Source: an uncultured Oscillospiraceae bacterium (GTDB taxonomy: Bacteria; Bacillota; Clostridia; Oscillospirales; Oscillospiraceae). Taken from it: a stretch of DNA of 7,847 bases. The position numbers were made by a program, and so were the translations under genes. Shown piece by piece: positions 1-5,812 of the stretch; the first letter of the stretch is position 1, and each line of letters begins with the position of its first letter. The notes below the pieces were generated by a model. It was not told the DNA's origin. It saw only the letters and a program-made list of their open reading frames with translations, and did not search any database. Location: positions 1-7,847 of the forward strand of contig CAJTOM010000092.1 of NCBI GenBank assembly GCA_910577915.1, written 5' to 3'.

Positions 1-1
1 G

Positions 2-1462
2 GCGGCGTATCTGGTCCTGCTGCTGCCCCTGGTCTCCGTGGGCTACATGGCCGCCATGGCCCCCAGGGTTACGATCCCCTGGTTCATCCTGGGAGAGGTG
101 CAGAAAACCCGGTTCGGCGCGGCGGGCACTCTGGCCGTCTACGCCGCCTACTGCGGCGCTTTTCTGCTGCTGCTGTTCGCGCCGGTCCGCATGGTCCTGG
201 GGCACCGGCGGTTCGGACAGGCCGCCGGTGAGAGCCTGCGCCTCTGGCGGACGCTGGGCTGGCGGGGACGGCTGGCCGCCCTGGGCATGTGCCTGGCCTG
301 GGAGCGGGTTTTTACGGAGATCGCCCGGTACTGGCGGCGGAATCCCCTGAGCAGCGGGGATCTGGACGGCTATTTTCTCGCCAACCTGCTGTGCTCCGAG
401 GCCTTTCGGAAGGACTTCGCCTATTGGCTGGCGCTGACGGCCCTCCAAGTGGTGGCTATGGCGGGGTTCCTCTGGGTGCTCACGGGCCTGGCCCTGACGG
501 GGGAGGAGGCGCTCGCCCCCGCCTGGAGCCGGGACGGGCTGGCCCTCTGGGACATGGCGGAGCGGCGGTGGGCCTCCCTGGCCGGACGGATGGGGACGCT
601 CCCCCGGCGGGCGGGCGCGGCGGCGCTGTGCCTGCTGCTGGCGGCGGGGGCTTTTTGGAGCGCCGCGCTGCCGCCTCCGCTCCACCCGCCCCTCTCCATC
701 GCCCACCGGGGCGGCGAGGGCGGGGTGGAGAACACCCTGGCCGCCATCCTCCAGGCGGAGGCCTGGGGGGCGGACCTCGCAGAGATCGACGTCCAGCTCA
801 CGGCGGACGGGGTGCCGGTGCTGTTCCACGACGGGAGCCTGCAGCGCATGGCGGGCCGGAGCGAGAGCGTGGGGGAGCTGACCTGGGCCCAGCTGCGGGA
901 GATCCCCATTGAGGACTACCGCTGTCCGGGGGCCGGCGCCCGGATCGCCTCCCTGGAGGAGGTGCTGGAGGCCCTGGCGGAGGGGGAGATGGGGCTGCTC
1001 ATCGAGCTCAAGCCCGCCGCCGGGGGCGGCCTCGCGCTGGCGGAGGCGGTGATGGAGCTGGTGGAGCGCCGGGGCTTCGGCGGGCGGGCCATGTTCATGT
1101 CCCTGGAGTACGCCTGCCTCTCCCCCATCCGGGAGCGGCACCCGGACTGGCGGGTGGGCTTCTGCGCCTACAGCGCCGCCGGGGACATCGACGAGGCCGT
1201 GTGGCGCTACGACATGGATTTTCTGGCGGTGGAGGAGGCGCTGGTCAGCCACCGCCTGGCCGCCAGGGCCAGGGAGCTGGAGCTGCCGGTGTACGTGTGG
1301 AGCGTGTACGACCAGGAGAAGATGCTGCAATATCTGGAGATGGGCCTTGGCGGCATCATCACCGACTACCCCCAGCTGCTGGAGGAGGTGCTCGGCGGCT
1401 ACGAGAGCCGGCACGCCGGGATGGAATACGTGAACCCGCAGGGAGTCCTCCGGCGGCGGTAA
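2..1462 (+). CDS. Membrane-anchored glycerophosphodiester phosphodiesterase (5'-truncated by window edge)
   Basis: This enzyme class hydrolyses glycerophosphodiesters, or related polyol-phosphate polymers, to glycerol-3-phosphate and an alcohol. The reading frame is open to the left edge, and the first codons (AAYLVLLLPLV) already form a membrane segment, so the true start lies outside; the GTG at 38 is not a convincing start. The N-terminal half is hydrophobic, with further likely helices near nt 125-195, 420-490 and 610-675. This resembles the membrane domain that precedes the catalytic domain in many Firmicute GDPD proteins. The catalytic domain runs from about nt 690 to 1400. It has the AHRGG motif (His codon at 704), ENT, metal-ligand EID (782-790), the second catalytic His in FHDG (827) and IELKP (Glu at 1004), and ends with a typical GGIITDYP. 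All key residues are present, so it should be active, probably facing outside the membrane. Substrate is unknown; lipoteichoic-acid-type polymers are only a guess. The family call is firm. Confidence 0.9.
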   Translation, partial: AAYLVLLLPLVSVGYMAAMAPRVTIPWFILGEVQKTRFGAAGTLAVYAAYCGAFLLLLFAPVRMVLGHRRFGQAAGESLRLWRTLGWRGRLAALGMCLAWERVFTEIARYWRRNPLSSGDLDGYFLANLLCSEAFRKDFAYWLALTALQVVAMAGFLWVLTGLALTGEEALAPAWSRDGLALWDMAERRWASLAGRMGTLPRRAGAAALCLLLAAGAFWSAALPPPLHPPLSIAHRGGEGGVENTLAAILQAEAWGADLAEIDVQLTADGVPVLFHDGSLQRMAGRSESVGELTWAQLREIPIEDYRCPGAGARIASLEEVLEALAEGEMGLLIELKPAAGGGLALAEAVMELVERRGFGGRAMFMSLEYACLSPIRERHPDWRVGFCAYSAAGDIDEAVWRYDMDFLAVEEALVSHRLAARARELELPVYVWSVYDQEKMLQYLEMGLGGIITDYPQLLEEVLGGYESRHAGMEYVNPQGVLRRR

Positions 1463-1564
1463 ATATGTCCGCCCGCACCGGCCGGGGCAGGGGCTTCAAT
1501 CAAATTGCACAAAAATGAGGGGGAAACTTCCACGTTTTGCGCAGGCGATTTACAAAATCTCTTG
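1463..1564. other. Intergenic region between the phosphodiesterase gene and the gdhA promoter
   Basis: This is short, AT-richer DNA after the phosphodiesterase stop. I see only weak structure. A 9-nt arm at 1506-1514 can pair with 1535-1543 with one mismatch, around a 20-nt loop. There is no clear T-tailed terminator and no ORF with an SD. Confidence 0.4.
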
Positions 1565-1593
1565 TTGAGTTTTGAGATGGAAAATGGTAGTAT
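1565..1593 (+). promoter_or_regulatory. Putative sigma-A promoter of gdhA
   Basis: The -35 is TTGAGT (1565-1570). After exactly 17 nt comes the -10 TAGTAT (1588-1593), preceded by TG one base away (TGGTAGTAT), an extended -10. Each hexamer matches the consensus at 4 of 6 positions, and the TG extension compensates. Transcription would start near 1600, giving a leader of about 70 nt. It is the best promoter-like element between the two genes. Confidence 0.55.
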
Positions 1594-1612
1594 GGTGGGT
1601 GAACGGAGAATG

Positions 1613-1634
1613 GGGTGGGGCCGCTATCCCGCCC
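1613..1634 (+). other. Possible small stem-loop in the gdhA leader
   Basis: GGGTGGG (1613-1619) can pair with CCCGCCC (1628-1634), with one G-U wobble, around an 8-nt loop. It lies in the predicted leader about 20 nt before the SD and does not cover it. It may be incidental in GC-rich DNA. Confidence 0.25.
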
Positions 1635-1668
1635 GCTCTGCATTGAAAATTTGAGGAGGAACATCCAA

Positions 1669-3021
1669 ATGAATGCCTACGTCGAAAGTGTCATCGAGAC
1701 CGTCAAGCGGAAACACGGCAACGAGCCCGAGTTTGTTCAGACCGTGGAGGAGGTCCTCACCTCCATCGCCCCCATGGTGGATAAGCACCCCGAGTATGAG
1801 AAGGCCGACCTGCTCAACCGGATCGTAGAGCCCGAGCGTATGTTCACCTTCCGCGTGGTCTGGATGGACGACAACGGCAATTATCATACCAACATTGGCT
1901 ACCGCTGCCAGTTCAACGGCGCCATCGGCCCCTACAAGGGCGGCATCCGCTTCCAGGCCAACGTGTACCCCGGCATCATCAAGTTCCTGGGCTTTGAGCA
2001 GATCTTCAAGAACAGCCTCACCGGCCTGCCCATCGGCGGCGGCAAGGGCGGCTCCGATTTCGATCCCGCCGGCAAGTCCGACGCGGAGATCATGCGCTTC
2101 TGCCAGAGCTTTATGAGCGCCCTGTACCGCTACATCGGGCCCGACATCGACGTGCCCGCCGGCGACATGGGCGTGGGCGGCCGGGAGATCGGCTACCTGT
2201 ACGGCCAGTACCGCCGCCTGAAGGGCGTGTTCGAGAACGGCGTGCTCACTGGCAAGGGCTTCTCCTACGGCGGCAGCCTCACCCGTCCCGAGGCCACCGG
2301 CTACGGCGCTATGTACTACCTCCAGGAGGTCCTGGCCCATGAGGGTGAGGACATCAAGGGCAAGACCATCGCCTGCGCCGGCTTCGGCAACGTGACCTGG
2401 GGCATCTGCAAGAAGGCCCACCACCTGGGCGCCAAGGTCGTGACCCTGTCCGGTCCCGACGGCTACATCTACGATCCCGAGGGCGTGTCCTCCTCCATGG
2501 AGAAGGTGGACTACCTGGTGACCATGCGCAACTCCGGCCGCAACAAGGTCAAGGATTACGCCGACAAGTTCGGCTGCGAGTTCCACCCCGGCGAGAAGCC
2601 CTGGGGCGTCAAGGCCGACGTCATCATGCCCTCCGCCATGCAGAACGACGTGCACATGGAGCACGCCCAGCAGATCGTGGCCAACGGCGTGAAGTACTAC
2701 ATCGAGGTGGCCAACATGCCCACCACCAATGACGCTCTGTTCTATCTTATGGAGCAGAAGAACATGATCGTGGCCCCCTCCAAGGCCGTCAACGCCGGCG
2801 GCGTGGCCGTGTCCGCCCTGGAGATGAGCCAGAACAGCGAGCGCCTGGTCTGGACCGCCGAGGAGGTGGACAACCAGCTCAAGGGCATCATGAAAAACAT
2901 CCACAAGGTGTCCGTGGAGGCCGCCGCGGAATACGGCCTGGGCTATAACCTGGTGGCTGGCGCCAACCTGGCGGGCTTTAAGAAGGTGGCCGAGGCCATG
3001 ATGGAGCAGGGCGTTTTCTGA
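1669..3021 (+). CDS. gdhA: Glutamate dehydrogenase, hexameric clostridial type (450 aa)
   Basis: It catalyses reversible oxidative deamination of glutamate to 2-oxoglutarate and ammonium in the cytoplasm, linking amino-acid fermentation and nitrogen assimilation. The start is the ATG at 1669, 8 nt after GAGGAGGA (1653-1660). The frame is open 18 codons further upstream, but that stretch has no SD. Its 450 aa is the normal length for the small hexameric family. Visible active-site residues are Lys90 (GPYKGG), Lys114, Lys126 (GGGKGGSDFDP) and Asp166 (VPAGDMGVG). The Rossmann domain has GFGNV at 238-242 followed by SGPDGYIYDPEG at 261-272. From memory this last segment matches the NAD-specific Clostridium symbiosum enzyme, so a routine 'NADP-specific' label may be wrong. 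Glycine is almost always GGC and arginine mostly CGC, unlike the neighbours, which suggests high expression. It is probably monocistronic. Confidence 0.97.
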   Translation: MNAYVESVIETVKRKHGNEPEFVQTVEEVLTSIAPMVDKHPEYEKADLLNRIVEPERMFTFRVVWMDDNGNYHTNIGYRCQFNGAIGPYKGGIRFQANVYPGIIKFLGFEQIFKNSLTGLPIGGGKGGSDFDPAGKSDAEIMRFCQSFMSALYRYIGPDIDVPAGDMGVGGREIGYLYGQYRRLKGVFENGVLTGKGFSYGGSLTRPEATGYGAMYYLQEVLAHEGEDIKGKTIACAGFGNVTWGICKKAHHLGAKVVTLSGPDGYIYDPEGVSSSMEKVDYLVTMRNSGRNKVKDYADKFGCEFHPGEKPWGVKADVIMPSAMQNDVHMEHAQQIVANGVKYYIEVANMPTTNDALFYLMEQKNMIVAPSKAVNAGGVAVSALEMSQNSERLVWTAEEVDNQLKGIMKNIHKVSVEAAAEYGLGYNLVAGANLAGFKKVAEAMMEQGVF

Positions 3022-3047
3022 TTCGCCTCTGTTTGACAGCCATACAT

Positions 3048-3083
3048 AGAGGAGCGCCCCGGATTTTTCCGGGGCGCTCCTCT
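3048..3083. terminator. Strong hairpin between convergent gdhA and yebC
   Basis: A perfect 15-bp stem is formed by AGAGGAGCGCCCCGG (3048-3062) and its complement at 3069-3083, with the 6-nt loop ATTTTT. It starts 26 nt after the gdhA stop and lies 37 nt beyond the yebC stop, so it can serve both convergent transcripts. Neither side has a T-tract, so it is not a textbook intrinsic terminator; it may act as an RNA 3'-end stabiliser or a Rho-assisted barrier. Confidence 0.7.
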
Positions 3084-3120
3084 GCCGTTATGACCGGGGC
3101 CGTCTGGTCAGGAAATCGTA

Positions 3121-3855
3121 TTACTCCTGCTCCCAGTTGTGCCAGACGTTCTGCACGTCCTCGTTGTCCTCCATGAGGTCGATCATCTTGGTCATGTTCT
3201 TGATGTCCTCTTCCGCCGTCAGCTTGATGTAGTTCTGGGGCACCATCTCGATGGCGGCCTCGGCGAAGACGTAGCCCTTGGCCTCCAGGGCGGCGGTGAC
3301 GGCGTTGAAGTCGTCGGGATCGGTGGTGATCTCGAAGATGCCGCCGTCGGCCTCGAAGTCCGCCGCGCCGCAGTCCAGAGCGTCCATCATCACGGTTTCC
3401 TCGTCCAGGCCGCCGTCCTCGTTGTCGATGATGATGACGCCCTTGCGGTCGAAGCTCCAGCTCACGCAGCCGGTGGCTCCCATGTTGCCGCCGTATTTGT
3501 CGAAGAGGTGGCGGACCTCGGGGGCGGTGCGGTTGCGGTTGTCGGTGAGGGCTTCCACGATGACGGCCACGCCGCTGGGACCGTAGCCCTCGTAGACCAC
3601 CTTCTCAAAGTTGTCGCTGTTGCCGGCTCCCAGGGCCTTGTCGATGGTGCGCTTGATGTTGTCGTTGGGCATGTTGGCGGCCTTGGCCTTGGCGATGACG
3701 GTGGCCAGGCGGGAGTTGTTGTTGGGGTCGCCGCTGCCGCCCTCCTTCACCGCCACAATGATCTCGCGGGCGATCTTGGTAAAGGCCTGGGAGCGCTTGG
3801 CGTCCGCCGCGCCCTTGGTCTTCTGAATATTGTGCCATTTGGAATGTCCAGACAT
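3121..3855 (-). CDS. yebC: YebC/TACO1 family protein (244 aa)
   Basis: This is a cytoplasmic DUF28-family protein. Members have been described as DNA-binding transcriptional regulators, and more recent work on family members including mitochondrial TACO1 connects them to translation of polyproline-containing proteins. The N-terminal signature MSGHSKWHNIQ with DAKR and REI is intact. The central block EALTDNRNRTAPEVRH followed by DKYGGNMG and a VSWSFDRKG stretch is the other hallmark. Length is normal for the family. The ATG at 3855 follows AAGGAG (3864-3869), and the first two bases of this SD are also the last two of the upstream nif3 stop TAA, leaving only 12 nt between genes. That implies co-transcription and probable translational coupling. 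It ends the leftward cluster. Whether this copy acts on DNA or ribosomes cannot be read from the sequence. Confidence 0.96.
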   Translation of the reverse strand: MSGHSKWHNIQKTKGAADAKRSQAFTKIAREIIVAVKEGGSGDPNNNSRLATVIAKAKAANMPNDNIKRTIDKALGAGNSDNFEKVVYEGYGPSGVAVIVEALTDNRNRTAPEVRHLFDKYGGNMGATGCVSWSFDRKGVIIIDNEDGGLDEETVMMDALDCGAADFEADGGIFEITTDPDDFNAVTAALEAKGYVFAEAAIEMVPQNYIKLTAEEDIKNMTKMIDLMEDNEDVQNVWHNWEQE

Positions 3856-3867
3856 CGCGTTCTCTCC

Positions 3868-4641
3868 TTACATGTAGTATTGTATGACCTCCCGGTGGGA
3901 GGCGGATTTTCTCACTGCCAGCTCCGGGAACCGCTCCGACAGGTGCCGCGCCAGCACGGGGCACACCACGTCCTCGGTGGGGAAGTGCCCGGCGTCGACG
4001 AGGGTCAGCCCCAGGGCGGCCGCGTCCAGAAACTGGTTATATTTCACGTCGGCGGTGACAAAGGCATCGCACCCCGCAGCGGCCGCCGCCCACAGGAACT
4101 CCCCGCAGGCCCCGCCGCCCACCGCGACCCTGGAGATGGGCTTCGCCCCGTCCGTGCAGCGCAGGCCACCGGCCCCCAGGGCCTCCTGGACCGCGAAGAG
4201 GAAATCGGGGACGGATACCGGCCGGGGCAGACGCCCGGTGCGGACAATGCCCCCGCCGCCCTCCAGCGGCACCGCCTCCTCCAGCTGAAGCGCCGCCGCC
4301 AGCGCGTCGTTGACGCCCCCTTGGGCGGCGTCCAGATTGGTGTGCATGCAGACGGCGGCGATGCCGTGCTCCGCGAGGCGCAGCAGGATCTCCCCGGCGG
4401 GGTCCTGGTCCGTGACGCGCTTCACCGGGTGGAAGATCACCGGGTGGTGGGCCGCGATCAGCTCCGCGCCCCATTGGCGTGCCTCCTCCGCCACGGCAGC
4501 GGTGACGTCCAGGGACACCAGGACCTTATGGACCTCCCGGTCCCGCCGGCCCGCCAGCAGGCCCACGTTGTCCCACTCCGCCGCCAGCTCCCTGGGGGCC
4601 AGCTCGTAGAGGGCCTGTTCGATGTCATGTACGCTCGCCAC
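3868..4641 (-). CDS. Nif3/DUF34 dinuclear metal-centre protein (257 aa, short form)
   Basis: It belongs to the widespread Nif3-like family (E. coli YbgI, B. subtilis YqfO), hexameric proteins with a two-metal site whose reaction is unsettled; the family is often annotated as a GTP cyclohydrolase I type 2 homologue without firm support. Visible motifs are WDNVGLL (23-29), AAHHP with His65/His66, HTNLDAAQGG with Asp104, and C-terminal DAGHFPTE with His219 and Glu223. Together these supply the expected metal ligands. At 257 aa it is the short form, lacking the middle domain inserted in the roughly 370-aa Bacillus proteins. The start is GTG at 4641, supported by AGGAG (4649-4653) with a 7-nt gap; this SD and start lie inside the end of trmK (17-nt overlap). 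trmK-nif3 adjacency is conserved in Firmicutes (yqfN-yqfO in B. subtilis), suggesting a functional link. Confidence 0.94.
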   Translation of the reverse strand: MASVHDIEQALYELAPRELAAEWDNVGLLAGRRDREVHKVLVSLDVTAAVAEEARQWGAELIAAHHPVIFHPVKRVTDQDPAGEILLRLAEHGIAAVCMHTNLDAAQGGVNDALAAALQLEEAVPLEGGGGIVRTGRLPRPVSVPDFLFAVQEALGAGGLRCTDGAKPISRVAVGGGACGEFLWAAAAAGCDAFVTADVKYNQFLDAAALGLTLVDAGHFPTEDVVCPVLARHLSERFPELAVRKSASHREVIQYYM

Positions 4642-5338
4642 GGGACCACTCCTCTCTCTTTTGCTCCAGCGCCGCCGCCGCCGACAGAAGCGCCGTCCGC
4701 TTTACCGCCAGGGCGGGGTCTCTGGCCCGCTCCAGCCCCGCCGCCGCCCGGCGCAGGCGTAAAATGCGGTCGCTCAGATACCGCCCCCACAGGGGGTCGC
4801 CCTCCAGCAGAAAGCCCCCCCAGGCCTGGGCCTCGGAGGCCGGGGCCATGGTCCCCCCGGCGGCGGACAGGATGGGGTACAGCACGCCCTTGTCCTGGAC
4901 CAGGGTCTCGGCCCGGACCGCGTACCCCCGCTCCGGCAGCCACCGGCGCAGCTCGTGGGCCCGGCTCATGGGCTGGAGCAGCAGCAGGGGCCCGTCCCTG
5001 CTCCAGGGGGCGGCGGCCAGGATGCCGGCGATGGTGTCGCCCCCCATGCCGGCGATGACGATCACGTCCGCCTCGCCGGGGGAGAGCACCGACAGGCCGT
5101 CCCCCAGCCGGAGGTCCATCCGGTCCTCCACGCCGCAGCGGGCGGCGGTGCGCCGGGCGTGGTCCAAGGGCAGGGCCCCCACGTCGGCGGCCACCGCCCG
5201 GCCGACCCGGCCCGCCAGCAGCAGGGCGGCGGGGACGTAGCCGTGGTCGGTGCCGATGTCGGCCAGACACCGGCAGTCCGGGGGCACAAGGTCCGCGATG
5301 GCCCGCAGGCGGGGGCCCAGCTCCAGCTTCTCCGGCAT
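4625..5338 (-). CDS. trmK: tRNA (adenine-22-N1)-methyltransferase TrmK (237 aa)
   Basis: This is an S-adenosylmethionine-dependent class I methyltransferase that makes m1A at position 22 of certain tRNAs in Gram-positive bacteria. Motif I is ADIGTDHGYVP (26-36), the SAM-binding loop. The catalytic-region motif is VIAGMGGDTI (94-103), followed by LLLQPM (119-124), as in YqfN/TrmK. The C-terminal tail from about 185 is Arg/Ala/Glu-rich and likely helical, matching the coiled-coil end of the family. I chose the ATG at 5338, preceded by a G-rich SD (GGAGGGGAGGGG, 5344-5355). An in-frame ATG at 5386 would add 16 residues but has no SD and lies inside a hairpin. The resulting MPEKLELGPRL aligns with the usual N-terminus. 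It overlaps nif3 by 17 nt, so the two are probably translated in tandem. Confidence 0.94.
   Translation of the reverse strand: MPEKLELGPRLRAIADLVPPDCRCLADIGTDHGYVPAALLLAGRVGRAVAADVGALPLDHARRTAARCGVEDRMDLRLGDGLSVLSPGEADVIVIAGMGGDTIAGILAAAPWSRDGPLLLLQPMSRAHELRRWLPERGYAVRAETLVQDKGVLYPILSAAGGTMAPASEAQAWGGFLLEGDPLWGRYLSDRILRLRRAAAGLERARDPALAVKRTALLSAAAALEQKREEWSRGERT
4649..4653 (-). promoter_or_regulatory. SD fixing the GTG start of the nif3-family gene
   Basis: AGGAG on the minus strand stands 7 nt before the GTG at 4641 and lies within the trmK coding sequence. No in-frame ATG nearby has a comparable SD, so it decides the start and points to translation coupled to trmK termination. Confidence 0.7.
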
Positions 5339-5373
5339 CTCATCCCCTCCCCTCCGCGCCGGCGGCAGACCTG

Positions 5374-5411
5374 ATAAGGGACTCATAGACAGAAGCTATG
5401 AGCCCCCTTAT
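5374..5411 (-). terminator. Imperfect hairpin between the DUF1858 gene and trmK
   Basis: On the minus strand, ATAAGGG-GG-CTCATAG pairs with CTATGAG-T-CCCTTAT around a 7-nt loop: two 7-bp helices separated by a small internal loop where a G-U pair is possible. It begins 7 nt after the DUF1858 stop and ends 35 nt before the trmK start. There is no T-tract, so partial termination, RNA processing or 3'-end protection of the small-gene message are all possible. Confidence 0.55.
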
Positions 5412-5418
5412 GGCTGCG

Positions 5419-5619
5419 TTACTTGTTGGCCTCGGCGTTGACGGCCTCCAGCAGCTTCTCCACGTCCACGCCGTGGACGGCGCAGGCCTCGGCCACGGTC
5501 TCCCCCCGGCTGCTGGGGCAGCCCAGGCAGTGCATGCCGATGGACAGGAAGATGGGCGCGGTCTGCGGGGCCATATCCAGAATGTCGCCGATGATGGTAT
5601 CCTTTGTAATGGTAGCCAT
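5419..5619 (-). CDS. DUF1858 small redox-disulfide-type protein (66 aa)
   Basis: This is a small cytoplasmic protein of the DUF1858 type, a domain also described as the hybrid-cluster-protein-associated redox disulfide domain. Evidence is the N-terminal pattern TKDTIIGDILDMAP, then SIGMHCLGCPSSRGETVAEAC, in which the CLGC pair (CxxC) is the candidate redox or metal site. A third Cys follows in EAC. The C-terminal VDVEKLLEAVNAEANK is also typical. The start is the ATG at 5619, 7 nt after GGGAGGT (5627-5633). A longer frame to 5709 is rejected because it would begin inside the promoter. It is the first gene downstream of the leftward sigma-A promoter, followed by a hairpin and then trmK. Its partner and reaction are unknown; thiol-disulfide or metal chemistry is inferred from the CxxC only. 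Confidence 0.85.
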   Translation of the reverse strand: MATITKDTIIGDILDMAPQTAPIFLSIGMHCLGCPSSRGETVAEACAVHGVDVEKLLEAVNAEANK

Positions 5620-5680
5620 GGAAAGTACCTCCCAGTTGTTTTTCTTGTCTGATTGGGCTGTTTTCTTGTTCAGCTCAATT

Positions 5681-5709
5681 AGTATACCCCAATACCGCCG
5701 GAATTTCAA
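5681..5709 (-). promoter_or_regulatory. Sigma-A promoter for the leftward DUF1858-trmK-nif3-yebC cluster
   Basis: Minus strand: -35 TTGAAA (5709-5704), a 17-nt spacer, and -10 TATACT (5686-5681). Spacing is ideal and both hexamers are close to consensus. The predicted start near 5674 gives a leader of about 55 nt to the ATG at 5619. No other comparable promoter is seen before trmK, so it may serve all four genes. Confidence 0.8.
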
Positions 5710-5758
5710 TACCCTTTTCGATTTTCATACCGGCGACAAAACCTCCATTTTTCCTCCC

Positions 5759-5787
5759 GCATAATCTCCCCCGGCCAGGGAAAACTG
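5759..5787 (+). promoter_or_regulatory. Candidate sigma-F/G-type promoter upstream of sigG
   Basis: GCATA (5759-5763) fits the forespore -35 pattern GYWTA. After 14 nt, GGGAAAACTG (5778-5787) matches the sigma-F -10 pattern GGNRANANTW at all but its last fixed position. The usual spacer as I remember it is about 16 nt, so this is 2 nt short. No good sigma-A promoter is seen in the gap, and sigG is known to be forespore-transcribed in B. subtilis. Confidence 0.35.
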
Positions 5788-5805
5788 CCAATGTAAGTTT
5801 TCACC

Positions 5806-5812
5806 GGGGGGG
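5806..5812 (+). promoter_or_regulatory. Unusual G7 tract acting as the sigG ribosome-binding site
   Basis: Seven G residues directly abut the ATG at 5813, too close to serve it, but lie 6 nt before an in-frame GTG at 5819. No canonical GGAGG lies nearby. Either the gene starts at the GTG, or it uses ATG with a poor SD; weak translation of sigG has precedent in B. subtilis. Confidence 0.4.

Noticed and set aside
1615..1668. 18-codon upstream extension of gdhA
   Set aside because: There is no SD for the upstream start, and a strong GAGGAGGA precedes the ATG at 1669, which gives the usual protein length.
1463..1668. Riboswitch or attenuator in the gdhA leader
   Set aside because: Only short weak stems are present; no known riboswitch core or leader peptide with terminator was recognised.
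1624..2904. Long minus-strand open frame opposite gdhA
   Set aside because: Its translation is a His/Val/Gly/Leu-rich low-complexity mirror of gdhA, with no SD or family resemblance; GC-rich third positions leave the opposite strand open.
3139..5058. Very long plus-strand open frame (639 codons) across yebC, nif3 and trmK
   Set aside because: It lies antisense to three well-identified genes, has no SD, and its second half is Pro/Arg/Gly-rich noise.
5339..5386. 16-residue N-terminal extension of TrmK
   Set aside because: There is no SD before 5386 and the start would lie in a hairpin; the ATG at 5338 has a G-rich SD and matches the family N-terminus.
5620..5709. Upstream extension of the DUF1858 gene to 5709
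   Set aside because: It would start within the -35 element of a strong promoter, and the internal ATG at 5619 has a well-spaced SD and fits the family.
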